Source: Fomitopsis serialis (Eukaryota; Basidiomycota; Agaricomycetes; Polyporales; Fomitopsidaceae). Taken from it: a stretch of 26,317 bases of DNA. Position numbers and translations under genes: made by a program. The stretch's first letter is position 1; each line of letters begins with the position of its first letter. Below are positions 9,029 through 18,878 of the stretch, piece after piece. The notes beneath the pieces were generated by a model, which saw only the letters and a list, made by a program, of their open reading frames with translations, was not told the DNA's origin and made no database searches. The stretch covers positions 1 to 26,317 of the forward strand of contig NW_025955460.1 in NCBI RefSeq assembly GCF_022376445.1. Direction: 5' to 3'.

Positions 9029-9640
9029 ATTGTTGCCCGGCCACCCGACATGAGATTCACTTATTGTTGCCCGGCCACCCGACGTCGGCCGACCGTTCGA
9101 CTCCAGCGGTCGGTTCCCGGTGGGCCGACGTGTTCGACGGGCGTGTCAGCGACGAGGCGGCCGACGCCACCGGAAGAGAATGACAGAGCCATTCTGTCCG
9201 TGGCGGCCGACGTTTCAGACTCTGGCAACATTGTCGGGTCGGCCGGCATCCGATGGAGTTAATGCTATCGGGTCGGCCGGCATCCGATCTGATTATACAT
9301 GTTCAGCCGGCCGACTATTGTAGCTCGCCAGCGCGGCTTCCATGGTCCAGTCAACTGCTGGGTTAGCGGGTCGGCCGACGGTCAGACAACCCACTGGTGC
9401 AGTGGCGGCCGACCCCATTGGTACCCGCTCGGCCCTCATAAAATCACACATCAAGTACTGGTCGGCCGTTGAATGTGTCACTCGGTACCACCCTGTCGGC
9501 CGGCATGAGACTTGCCTTATTCAGCGGGTCGGCCGATATGAGACTGCAACATCATTAACCAGTCGGCCGCCATGAGACCGCGCGTTGATAGCTTGTCGGC
9601 CGACTCCACATCGACTCATTATACCCTGCTCGGCCCACCA
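9029..9640. repeat. region of dispersed TCGGCCG motifs plus a 21-bp direct repeat
   Basis: A 21-bp block (ATTGTTGCCCGGCCACC...) occurs at 9029-9049 and 9063-9083. From 9085 to about 9635 the octamer-like motif (G)GTCGGCCGR or a close relative occurs about 15 times at 25-65 bp spacing, with unrelated sequence between. Some copies carry shared flanks (GGTCGGCCGGCATCCGAT twice, GGCCG-x-CATGAGA three times). It contains no credible gene, and I see nothing in 9641-9857. Confidence 0.6.
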
Positions 9641-9857
9641 CTTTCGCCCCCACCCTGTCCGAGCCGGCCCATTATTAGCTGCTGGTAAACCGAGTGTCCA
9701 TCGTTGGACATGGGAAGACACTCATGATTGCAGAGGCTGGATGGGACGCTACGGCTCCTATGTCGTTGCCCGCTCCTTTTCCGGAATTTGAGCCATGGTG
9801 ACATATTTCATATACATTGGATCGCAACCCGGAAGCCAAATTTATAGTACACATATA

Positions 9858-12452
9858 CTACTGCTCGTCCGCGGGCCCGTAGTACTTCGCCATCTTGGCG
9901 AGAATCGCGCCACTCCGCCTGTTTGCCCGCTGCAGCTCACGTAAAGCCTCCAATCGCGCACGGAGCACAGTGCCTTGCTGAATGTCGTGTTGCACCATTC
10001 GGGGCACCGGCCCGTCGTAGTGGGGGCCCTGCGTGTGGTTGCCCTCAACTGCGGAGTGATGTTTAATTCCTTTGAAAGAAGAAATGTGGAACAACTTACA
10101 TTGACTTTCCTCTCGGAACCCCACAACGGAGCGCCACGGTCCAGGAACCCCTGGTGTGAACAGCTTTCGGCCGTTAGAGTCGTCGTTCAAGCGGAAAACC
10201 AGCCCTTTTCCTACACAACAGATCGTTGTCAGCTTGATGAACATAGTCATGCCGCCTCCCGAGGGCACTAGCATGTGGTTGTATATCCGCGTTCGGGCGT
10301 CCGACATCCGGCTTCCGAAGTCGCGCAGCCGAAGTCGGGCGGCCGAGGTCGGATGAATGGGAATATGATGGTGACCGCTTACCTTTCGTCTGTGGAATGG
10401 GCCTCCAGTCCTGCCCTTCACTTTGCGCCGGTGAACCCATCGGCTCGTCAACCAGGGCCTCTGGCATGTTGACTGGAGTCCCGGAGACTGACCGAGCAGG
10501 GCCCGTCGTCAGCGCCGGGCCATCGTCATTGATTGCGGCGGGCGGGGTGATTTGCACGGCCGCAGACGCCCCCCTAGATGCCCCCATGTCCGAGTCAGCA
10601 TCAACTACGGAGGCATGTCAGATTCCATGTTTTGGTATGGATTATGAAGCAACTTACATTGACTGTCCACCAGACGCCCAACAGAGCCCGACGGCCCGAA
10701 AGCAACACCTGTTCCTATGAAACATATCAATCTCAGCATGATAAAGATAGACACACGATGTAAACCAGGCACTACCATGCGGCTGGTCGTCCGACTTCGG
10801 GCGCGACGGTCCAGGTTCCCCTCCCAAGACAGGACTTCGCTTTTTCCTGTTAAACCCGACGAGAAAGCCTTCAGCTATAGAATGTATTAGTGTCAGATTT
10901 ATCAACATAGAGTGGTCACCAAGCGAGGGGTGCCATCAGCTGGGCGTCCGACAGGGTGCGTCCGACAGGGTGCGTCCGACAGCGGGCGTCCGACAGCGGG
11001 CGTCCGACAGCGGGCGTCCGACAGGATGCGTCCGACAGCGGGCGTCCGACAGGATGCGTCCGACAGCGGGCGTCCGACAGGATGCGTCCGACAGCGGGCG
11101 TCCGACAGCGGGCGTCCGACAGCGGGCGTCCGCTGTCGGGCGGTTGACCTCGGATGTGTGAGAAAGTGACCATGACTACTTACCTTTCTTCCGGTCGAGC
11201 GGCGTTGCGATGTCAGGCAGTCTGTGCCACGACTTTGCAATATCCGGCAGTCCTCGCCAATTCTGCCTATGTGCGGTTGCCGGTAGACCGCGTCGCTCTT
11301 CAACCAGAGACTTTTCCAAGCTTACGGGACTCCCGAGTGCTGGTGGAGAAGGTGTCTTCGTCGCCACACCATCGGCAGCATTTGTTGAGGGCGGCGGCGT
11401 TCTGGGGGCCGCTGAAGGCGAAGTGAGACGTGTCCGCAGTTCCATGTCGGAATCAGTGTCCTCCGTGCTTGAAACATCAATTGGTGTTGCACCCCGGTAA
11501 GGAGGGGACTCTGGAACCTCCAATGAACGGAGGGCCGACCGAGCCATCACTGCCCGCCCAGCCGGGGCATTGAGAGGACCGTCGTCCGGCTCGGAACCAG
11601 TATCGTCGTCACTTGAAATCTCGATCGGGATAGGGAGATTGGGGCGCTGCCTATTTGAGGTTGAACCCCGCATGGATGTCCCCAGCGACGCCCGTCGAGC
11701 CGGGACAAAGACCGCACCGTCTCCCGCCTCAGATTCAGTGTCGTCACCGCTTGAAATCTCGATCGGGACAGGAGGTTTGGTGCCGGGCGGATTTCCCTCC
11801 ACACCACCGACATTTGACTCACCAACCGATACCATCCCATGTTCCGCCATGCGTACGGGTGCCGATGTGGGAGTGCTTCGTGATCGTCTCGGCATGATAA
11901 AGACGGCAGTCTCCAAGCCGTCTTCATCGGAGTCCGCATCCGACATCTCCAGCGCGCCGAGGCCGGTGGCACCGACAGACGAGGTACTCACTGCATGCCT
12001 TGCGGGTGTGTCGTCCCGGCCATCCGGTTCGAGGTCACTCGAAACGGGGATGGGCGAGGCCTCCCGGCCCTGGCTTCGAATTTTCTGAGCCCGGCGATTC
12101 GCGGGCGGCTGGGGCATCACAAACTGGCGAGGGGGTGTCACCGGCGGACCGCTGTCCTCCTCCGAAATGACCATGGCCTGTGGCCCGGTACCGGTATCGG
12201 CCCCCGGTATTCCTGGCCCACCATCCGGCGTGGTGTCCTGTACTATGCATCAGCTACCCGGCGCTATGTCCGGTGGGACCTGCTTACCATTGTATCCACA
12301 TTGGGCCCACGCTCAATCGTTTTCGCCCTAGCAGGTATGACATACGGCACTAAGGGACACAATATAAGCCAATATTCATGCCACAGCGTCTACCAATCAC
12401 TATCCGACATACCTAACTCATCATCCCCATCACTATCATCCTGAGTGAACAT
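9858..12452 (-). CDS. SIM-motif-rich disordered protein, eight exons, minisatellites in two introns
   Basis: Seen: exons 12452-12413, 12349-12288, 12237-11184, 10874-10776, 10714-10658, 10604-10383, 10210-10100 and 10048-9858. All phases agree and the product is 611 residues. Introns are 50-63 bp except introns 3 (309 bp) and 6 (172 bp), which hold 14-bp minisatellite arrays. Residues 35-385 are disordered and contain PIPVSSD, PIEISSGDD, PIEISSDDD and PIDVSSTED near 96, 193, 239 and 287; the last three recur about every 47 residues. Known: a short hydrophobic strand followed by Ser and acidic residues is the layout of SUMO-interacting motifs. The part after intron 3 holds two related exon blocks, each ending SQ|F at the splice. 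The C-terminal exon has a helix (LRARLEALRELQRANRR). It shares a 463-bp divergent promoter with the gene at 12916. Function is unknown; a role with SUMOylated partners is inference. Confidence 0.75.
10288..10354. repeat. minisatellite array 1, degenerate 14-bp units, in intron 6 of the SIM-rich gene
   Basis: About four drifted units related to TCCG-NNNN-CGGGCG (for example GGGCGTCCGACATCCGG and GCCGAAGTCGGGCG) lie inside the 172-bp intron 10211-10382. It is the weakest copy of the family found five more times in the window. Confidence 0.55.
10942..11152. repeat. minisatellite array 2, thirteen 14-bp units, in intron 3 of the SIM-rich gene
   Basis: Thirteen exact-length units GCGTCCGAC plus a 5-bp variable part run from 10944 to 11125, then a partial GCGTCCGCTGTCGGGCGG. 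The variable part in order is AGGGT, AGGGT, AGCGG x3, then AGGAT/AGCGG alternating three times, then AGCGG x2. The alternation shows expansion by a 28-bp dimer. Open frames cross it on both strands only because the units lack stops; they are not genes. Confidence 0.9.
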
Positions 12453-12915
12453 GCCCGGTGAGCAGATCATGTCATTGGGCCAGTCAACACAAAACTTACC
12501 AAGTCCGAGGGTGGGAGGTCATCGATCTGCTGAGCCGAGCTGCCACACACCTGCCGACCGCCCGACATCTCATCGTCTGGTGCCGGCGAACCAACCGAAC
12601 CTGGACATAGAACCGTTATTAGCTGCCCGCTCGCCCGTGCAACACAGGTGCATACCGTCTTTACGCTTCATTCTTGCGATCACCGAGGTGGACATGGTGG
12701 TAGTATTTGATAGACCTTGGTTCAGATCTCATCAGTGAGATCGATCGGATGGTCCGCGGCGCGGCTCAGCCACACACCACGTGTTTGTGGCTGCGTTCCC
12801 ACCATCGGCTGCTGGCACACGGCGCTTACACGTCTCTCTTGAACTTGCTCTACATCATCCCCTCCTCCGTGTCTCGCTCCGCTGCTCTATCCGCTACCTC
12901 GGCTTCGCGTACGTC
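12453..12915. promoter_or_regulatory. divergent promoter between the SIM-rich and Zn-cluster genes, with palindromic E-box
   Basis: No coding sequence is supported in these 463 bp. Bases 12770-12790 form a near-perfect dyad centred on CACGTG (12778-12783; CCACACAC-CACGTG-TTTGTGG), 138 bp before the plus-strand ATG. The stretch nearest that ATG is C/T-rich, like a leader. CACGTG is a classic bHLH site; binding here is inference. Confidence 0.45.
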
Positions 12916-15900
12916 ATGGCCTCAGCAAGCAACCCTGTTCCGACCGAAGACGGCCCGAAGCTCGTGACGGAAGAACAATACAAAGCCCACATGGCCTTCT
13001 GTGAGGGAAAAATCGCGGGATTAGTGCAAGCATGGCGGAGTACGGCACCGAGCGAAACAAAGCAAATGAGCAAATTAGTGAGTGTGCTTGTTCCGCCCCA
13101 ATGAAACTGCTCACCCTCGACTCCTGGAACAGTGGAAGAAGCTCTACAAATGGGTGGTGAGTTTCTCGGGTGATTGTTCGTGTCCTAGTATTCTCACATG
13201 TCTGCCAGACGGACGCGGGCGCGGCCGCCAGTATCGCGGACGAGCAAGGGTGGGATGTGGACATGCCGTCGTTGGTGATATCCGGGATGGAGGAATTGGC
13301 AGCCCCAGCGGATATGGATCTCTATCGACGGTTCGCTCGAATCAAACCGAACGACCCGAGGATCGCGAGCAATGAGTGGTTTACGGGGTTCCAAGACCCT
13401 CCTTCCCCTGCCAGGGAGCCGTCGCCTGTCCCGGCCGCGCTGCGACCGATTCCCACCGCTCCCCGCCCGCAAACGGGTGTTGCGTTCGCCCTCCCACAGC
13501 ATCAAGGCGACGACATGGAGGTCGACGACTCGGGCGAACCGGAAATCAGCCCAAGGCCCACCATCCCCCTGCCCCGTCAACGCACGAAGGCCACAAAGAC
13601 ATCGGCAAAGCCGTCCAAACCCGCCAGCCGCGGTGCCGGTGTGCCGAAGAACACCAAGATGGGTGCGTCCGTCAAAGGGAAGGGCAAGGAGCAGGCGATC
13701 ACCGTCGATTCCGATGCGGACGATGACCGGGAGCCGCAGCAGGTGGTGCCAAAGACGAAGACGGCCCCGAGCATCAAACCGAAGCCAAAGAAGCGGGCGG
13801 TCAGTGTCCCCGAGGTGGAAGAGGACGACCAGCCAGAACCACGGGGGCCGAAGAAGAGGACGACGGCCGCCAGCAACGCGAAGGGAAAGGAGCGGGCGGT
13901 CAGTATCCCCGAAGAGGAACAGGACGACGAGCCGGAACAGGCTGTGCCGAAGAAGACGACGGCGGCGGCCAGCAAAGGGAAAGGAAAACAGCGAGCTGAG
14001 AGTGTCGTCGCCGAAGATCAAGACGACCGGGTACCGCAGAGTGAGTCGTGGATCCCTGATGTCTAATGTATACCTACCTCAACCTCTTTGGCAGAGAGTG
14101 TTCCGGTCCGCCCAATCCTCAAGAAGGCGGTGTCGGAGATCCCCTCCGAATCCGAGCCGGATGTAACTCCCGGCATGGACCTCGAGAACCGGATCGAAGA
14201 GGCCATCGAAGTCGATGATTACCGGACTCTCGTCAAGATCTGCAAAGCTGAGCGCGCGCGGTTGAACTTGGGAGAGTTTAATTGGGCGGGCTCACACAAC
14301 AAGCGGCGTGAGAATTGGATTCGCCTCATGGTAAGTAATGTAGCTTGTTCATCAGTCCGCGGATCTCAACGCCATTGCAGGACACGAAGTGCCAGCGGTG
14401 CCATTCAATGCACTGCTGGATATCGAGTGACCCCAGAAGAGACGTCACGACATGCGACGAGTGCTTCCGCAAGCATAAGCCCTGTGTCCCCTTCGACGCG
14501 GAGGTCCCAGATGACCCCGAGTCCGGGAGGTCCCGCTCCCGATCGCGCACTCCGTCGGCGGCGAAGGCTAACCCTCGGAAGCGAGCCCGATCTGCGTCAG
14601 TGGCGTCAGTGGCCACTGTGCCCCCCGACACAGACCCTGATGGCGGGGCGGACTCCGACACCGCCTCCGTCGCAAGCACGTCCTCCCGACGAAGCACGCG
14701 CATAACCCGCCGCCCGTCAAAGCGGCCCCGCATCGTGTCCGAGCCAGCGAAGCGGACGCGCGGACGCTCGCAGAGCAAGCGGAGGGATGCTACGGTAGAA
14801 CTACAAGTAGTCGAGACGCCCCGTGGGACGACCCCCAGCGACATCGCCGGCCCTTCAGGCAGAGGACCTCAAGTCCAGCGACCAAGGGCAGTCCCGGCCT
14901 ACATCGGTTTACCTCCGTCCCGTGAGTCCTTCGTGTTTGTTCGTTGTGAAATGTGCTGATAATGCTCAGGTTTGGCCTCTCTCCCTTCCGTGCAGGAAGG
15001 CGAGCGGTTTGTGAGCCTCGAATCGTCGAGTGCTATCTCGCGGGAGCTCCACACCTTGCGACGGGAGAATGTAGAGCTCCGCGATAAGTATGATCAGCTT
15101 CGGCGGGACTTCCAGGATCTGTGTGCGCACCTCGGTGTCGAAGGTACGTGTGACCGGGGCACAAGTAGCGACTTACTCACCGGTCAGTTGCAGGGCGTTT
15201 CAACCACGGCAATGTGCCCGATGGCGCTGGAGGGCCCTCTGCCGCGTCTGGTTCCGGTAGCCGTCCGGATCCCCTGCTCGCCGAGTCGACTATGGACCCT
15301 GAGCCTTCGGCAGGCGTGCCTCAGATGCACCCACCCATGATCGACAACGATGTCGATATGGATCAGGACCGGGTGGCTCCCGCAGCCATCACGCTGTCCG
15401 GGCAAGCCGACAAAGCCCAGGCCGAGGGTGTCGACATCGGTGCGGGGAATGAGATCGAGGCGGGAGAGCGATCCGAGCACTATCCATCGTTGTTCGACGA
15501 TGATGTCAACATGGATGATGACCCGGTAGTTCCCAGCACCGGCGTGATTTCTGGGCAACCCGAGACGGCCCAGGCCGAAGGTTTCGATGTGGGGTCGGCG
15601 GAGTTACCGAAGATGTCAGAGGGCTCCGGCGGGAGTCACTCGGGAAGTGTGACGCCTCATTCTGAGACGGCGACTTCCCCACGACCTGTCCCCGAGAGCC
15701 CCGATGTGTCCGGCGCATCCGGGAAGTCACCGGGCATTGCTGACGACGAGTCTGGGCAGGGTCAGCTGCCCGGTCAGGCTCAACAAACACCGGGTGATGG
15801 ATCCGAGGATGCTCGCCTTGCGCTCGGACCAGATCGCTTGAGCGTCACCCCGCCGCCGCAACCGTCCGAGGCACCTCCCCCACTTCCTGTTGCCCTCGGC

Positions 15901-16503
15901 GAGATATCGGGCGACACACCCAATAGCGATAGGGAAGAGGAAGGCGGGGCGGGTGCATACATTGAGCGGAACGTCAACGACTCTCAAAGAACCGTGCCCG
16001 AATCCACCCAAGCATCGATCCCCGCAACGCCCGATGCGGAGGCCGCATGCGAGGACATCTCACATTCACAGAATGTGAAGGTCCCAGGAACCGGTGCAAT
16101 CTCTGGCGACGCATCGGGTGGGGCAACACCCCAGGACGCCACAGTGCCGGTGAGTCCTTCGCACTTGGATTTGCCCATAGACATTGATAGCATGTTACAG
16201 ACTGCTACCACCACGGAGCCCGCCCACGTCGACGACCCTCCCGAGTCAAGGGGTGAGGCAGAGGGTACAAACCCTCAGGTCACCAGCTTGGTCCAGTCGA
16301 AGTCGGCGGACGAGGGCAGCGGCCAGGAGACACCGTCGCAGTTGGCCCCTGGCGAGGAAACGGTCAGCGACCGGGCTCAGGGTAGCGGGTCGCCAACGCT
16401 CCCCGGGTGGACGACTTTGAACGAGGCGACTGTGCAGTCGGGCAGTGGACAAGAAGGGAAGGAAGTTGTGTATCCGGCGGGGTCGGGCGCCGAGAAGTTG
16501 TAA
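12916..16503 (+). CDS. Zn-cluster-like, coiled-coil, repeat-rich protein (1092 aa)
   Basis: Seen: exons 12916-13077, 13133-13156 (24 bp), 13209-14040, 14095-14330, 14381-14921, 14970-15143 and 15194-16503, with introns of 48-55 bp. The N-terminal module has YKAHMAFCEGKIAGLVQAW, WKKLYKWV, VISGMEELA and RFARIKPNDPRI. Residues 200-340 alternate basic KGKGK blocks with four hydrophobic-acidic blocks (AITVDSDADDD, AVSVPEVEEDD, AVSIPEEEQDD and AESVVAEDQDD). Six cysteines follow (422, 425, 430, 443, 446 and 453; C-x2-C-x4-C-x12-C-x2-C-x6-C), close to but not the standard Zn2Cys6 spacing. After a Ser/Arg and basic stretch come VPAYIGLPPS and a coiled coil (SRELHTLRRENVELRDKYDQ). The last exon encodes an acidic disordered tail with two copies of a DNDVDMD...ISGQ/LSGQ...AQAEG repeat. 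Probably nuclear (inference). It is a paralogue of the next gene; a direct DNA-binding role is unproven. Confidence 0.85.
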
Positions 16504-16641
16504 TGTTGCGAATGTACAGTACGACATAATGCTGAGCGAAATGATCGAGGTTCGCATTGTCCGTGGTGGCTATATGTAATAATATTGTGACATCTCAGTG
16601 AATAAACCCCCGGCCTTCTCGTCATGACTGACGCAGCTCCG

Positions 16642-16782
16642 CCGCCCGACTTCCGACGCCCGACTTCCGACGCCCGACTTCCGACGCCCGACTTCCGACG
16701 CCCGAGGTCGGACGCCCGAGGTCGGACGCCCGAGGTCGGACGCCCGAAAGCGGACGCCCGACAGCGGACGCCCGACTGGCGG
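16642..16782. repeat. minisatellite array 3, ten 14-bp units, opposite orientation
   Basis: Ten consecutive 14-bp units start at 16643: CGCCCGACTTCCGA x4, CGCCCGAGGTCGGA x3, then single CGCCCGAAAGCGGA, CGCCCGACAGCGGA and CGCCCGACTGGCGG. The reverse complement of the second type is exactly a unit of array 5 (TCCGACCTCGGGCG). It lies 138 bp after the stop of the Zn-cluster gene. Confidence 0.9.
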
Positions 16783-16871
16783 CGGGTTGTGTGACCTAAC
16801 ACTGGTGTTGATGTCACATTGGATCAGTCGGATCAGGCGGGTAATCTCGGTGCGGATAAGGCACATCTGAC

Positions 16872-16877
16872 CACGTG
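16872..16877. promoter_or_regulatory. CACGTG E-box upstream of the paralogue gene
   Basis: CACGTG lies 115 bp before the ATG at 16987, matching the position of the E-box ahead of its paralogue (138 bp). The remaining sequence between array 3 and the ATG shows no other feature. Confidence 0.3.
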
Positions 16878-16986
16878 AGTGTGGTTGTGTTTCCACCGCC
16901 GACGTGCGGCACTTTTGGCGAATTCCTGTCATCGCACTGACAACACATCTCGCATCGACTCTGCTGTTGCCTGACACCTCAGTATC

Positions 16987-18371
16987 ATGACCTTGCCATC
17001 CTCTTCTTCATTAAGCCCTCTTGTTCTTGCTCCAGCTACCGACCCACTGTATCGGTTTGAAGGTGCCATTGAAGTGAACCGGGTAATCGTGGTTTATAGC
17101 ACCCAGATTGAAAACACGGTGAAACAATCCAAGGATCCGCGATTTCAGGATGCCGATCTAATTCGGAAGATGGTAAGAAAATGCACATTTTTCTCCCATC
17201 AAGCACTCATCCTCCTTTGTCCACTTGCAGTGGAAGGCCGTAGAATCCGTCACGGTATTTAGTCAATTAGACTCACATCGGGTTCAATAACTTATGTACA
17301 GTCAGTTCAACATCGCGGATATGTTACGATCTGCGACACAAAAGAATTGGTTCGTGTATGTCCCCCCCATTGCCATTTCCGCCATGGAGGAACTAGCCAG
17401 CAACGCGTCGGACGACAGCAAAACGCGGATGGCCCGAATCAAAGCCGATGACCCAAGGGTCTTCAAGAGCGGCTGGTATTCTGCGAGCCCTCCCCCGGGC
17501 ATGTCCCATTTGATTCCCATCGTCGATGCGGCAACGACCCCTGGTTCATCACAGCGCGTTGCTGTCCCTAGCATGGCCCAAAGTGCTTCTCCAACTATGG
17601 GTGGACCGTTGCAAGCCACAACGATGTCCGTGACCCGGCAAGCAGTTTCCTTCGAGCTCCCCGACGTCAGTCGTGTTGGTATGGACGAAAATGCATGCAC
17701 TGAGCCTGGTGGTCGTCCGAGCGCTCGGCCCACACCACCCAACGTGGAGGGTGGGTCGACTATGCCACACTGGGAGTGCCTCAAGGAATCGGACAACGAG
17801 GAGGACGGTGCCGTGAGTGACTTGGTGATGGGTCGGCGGATGATGGCAACTGATGCAAAGCAGGCCTACCTCACGGATACAAGCGAGGAGGTAGATGAAT
17901 TGGAGGAGCGGGTGATCACGACGGCTAGAAAGGCCAAGGGTACACGTCGGGCTGAAACGACACATTCCGGCGACAACGATGGTGAGGTTAACTTGGCGGG
18001 AAGGCGTGCGGCTCGGAGGATGCAGGGCAAAGGAAAGGGTCGGGCTCAAACAGAGACAGCAAAGATTCGATGCCATCCTGATGAACAGCGTAAAGTGGTG
18101 CCAGCGTATATCGGGGCGCCGCCACCGAGTGGGTCATCTCACCTATCGCATTGTAATGGTGACTCACATAGATGGGATTACAGGGTATGGTCCTCGGGTT
18201 GGTCATGAAAGTTACCAGGGCATCGAGCTGTTCGAGACTGCAGCTGATGTCTCATGCGAAGTGCATGAACTTCGCCAGGAGAACGCGAAGCTTCATGTTA
18301 TGTACGAACAGCTTCGCGAGGACTTTGCGGCTTTGCGGCAGCGCTTCCCTGCTCATGGCAAGGGCGAATGA
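16987..18371 (+). CDS. shortened paralogue of the Zn-cluster/coiled-coil gene (410 aa)
   Basis: Seen: exons 16987-17172, 17231-17254 (24 bp), 17306-18128 and 18172-18371, with introns of 58, 51, 51-class and 43 bp. For intron 2 I use the AG at 17305 rather than 17301 because only this keeps the frame. It shares with the upstream gene the exon order, the 24-bp second exon (WKAVESVT against WKKLYKWV), the block ISAMEELA...ARIKADDPRV, the disordered centre with KGKGRAQTE, VPAYIGAPPP at the same phase-1 junction, and the C-terminal coiled coil VHELRQENAKLHVMYEQLRED. It lacks the six-cysteine exon and the long acidic tail. No domain of known function is present. The conserved ends suggest a shared partner or dimerisation, possibly with the longer protein (inference). 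Confidence 0.78.
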
Positions 18372-18561
18372 CACAGCCAAAATGTCACCTCAAACTGAAT
18401 GAATGGGAATTGGGTCCTTGTATGTACATGTATGGCGGGGAACTAGTTTCAATGACACATAGCCTTAATGCGATGCCCAACAATCAGCCTACCATGTCAC
18501 CGCTTGTCGGGCCTCCATCCGCACCACTTGACAGGCGAGCGATACGGGGCATCCGCCCTCA

Positions 18562-18668
18562 GGCTTCCGAGCTCGGGCGCCCGACGGCGGGCGTCCGACA
18601 GCGGGCGTCCGACAGCGGGCGTCCGACAGCGGGCGTCCGACAGCGGGCGTCCGACAGCGGGCGGACGG
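18562..18668. repeat. minisatellite array 4, seven 14-bp units
   Basis: Seven in-register units run from 18563 to 18660: GCTTCCGAGCTCGG, GCGCCCGACGGCGG and five identical GCGTCCGACAGCGG, then a GCGGACGG tail. It lies in the 507-bp gap between the paralogue (stop 18371) and the converging coiled-coil gene (stop 18879). Nothing else in that gap looks like a gene. Confidence 0.9.
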
Positions 18669-18878
18669 CATTGGGTGCCCCACAGCGGATGCGGTTTGTC
18701 CGGTTGTCACCCACCTGTGTATATAAGTGTTCGCTAGCTGCAGAAGACATGGGTGTGTGTGATGCGTCAGTTCCGTGGGTAGGCAATATGAAGCGTCAGG
18801 GATTTCGGCAGTGTTTTGTAAATAAGGAAGCTCTGTTACAACCGTTCTACAGATCCAGCACCACAAGCGTAACCCATC

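Noticed and set aside
10942..11152. CRISPR-like array
   Set aside because: Repeats are contiguous 14-bp units without unique spacers, in a eukaryotic gene intron.
10912..11173. Several open frames on both strands (SGRPTAGVRQ-type and SDARCRTPAVG-type peptides)
   Set aside because: They are translations of the 14-bp minisatellite, which has no stop in any frame; there is no independent coding signal, and the array lies inside an intron.
13194..14021. 275-codon minus-strand open frame
   Set aside because: It is antisense to the repeat-rich exon 3 of the Zn-cluster gene, whose splice junctions and paralogue support the plus strand.
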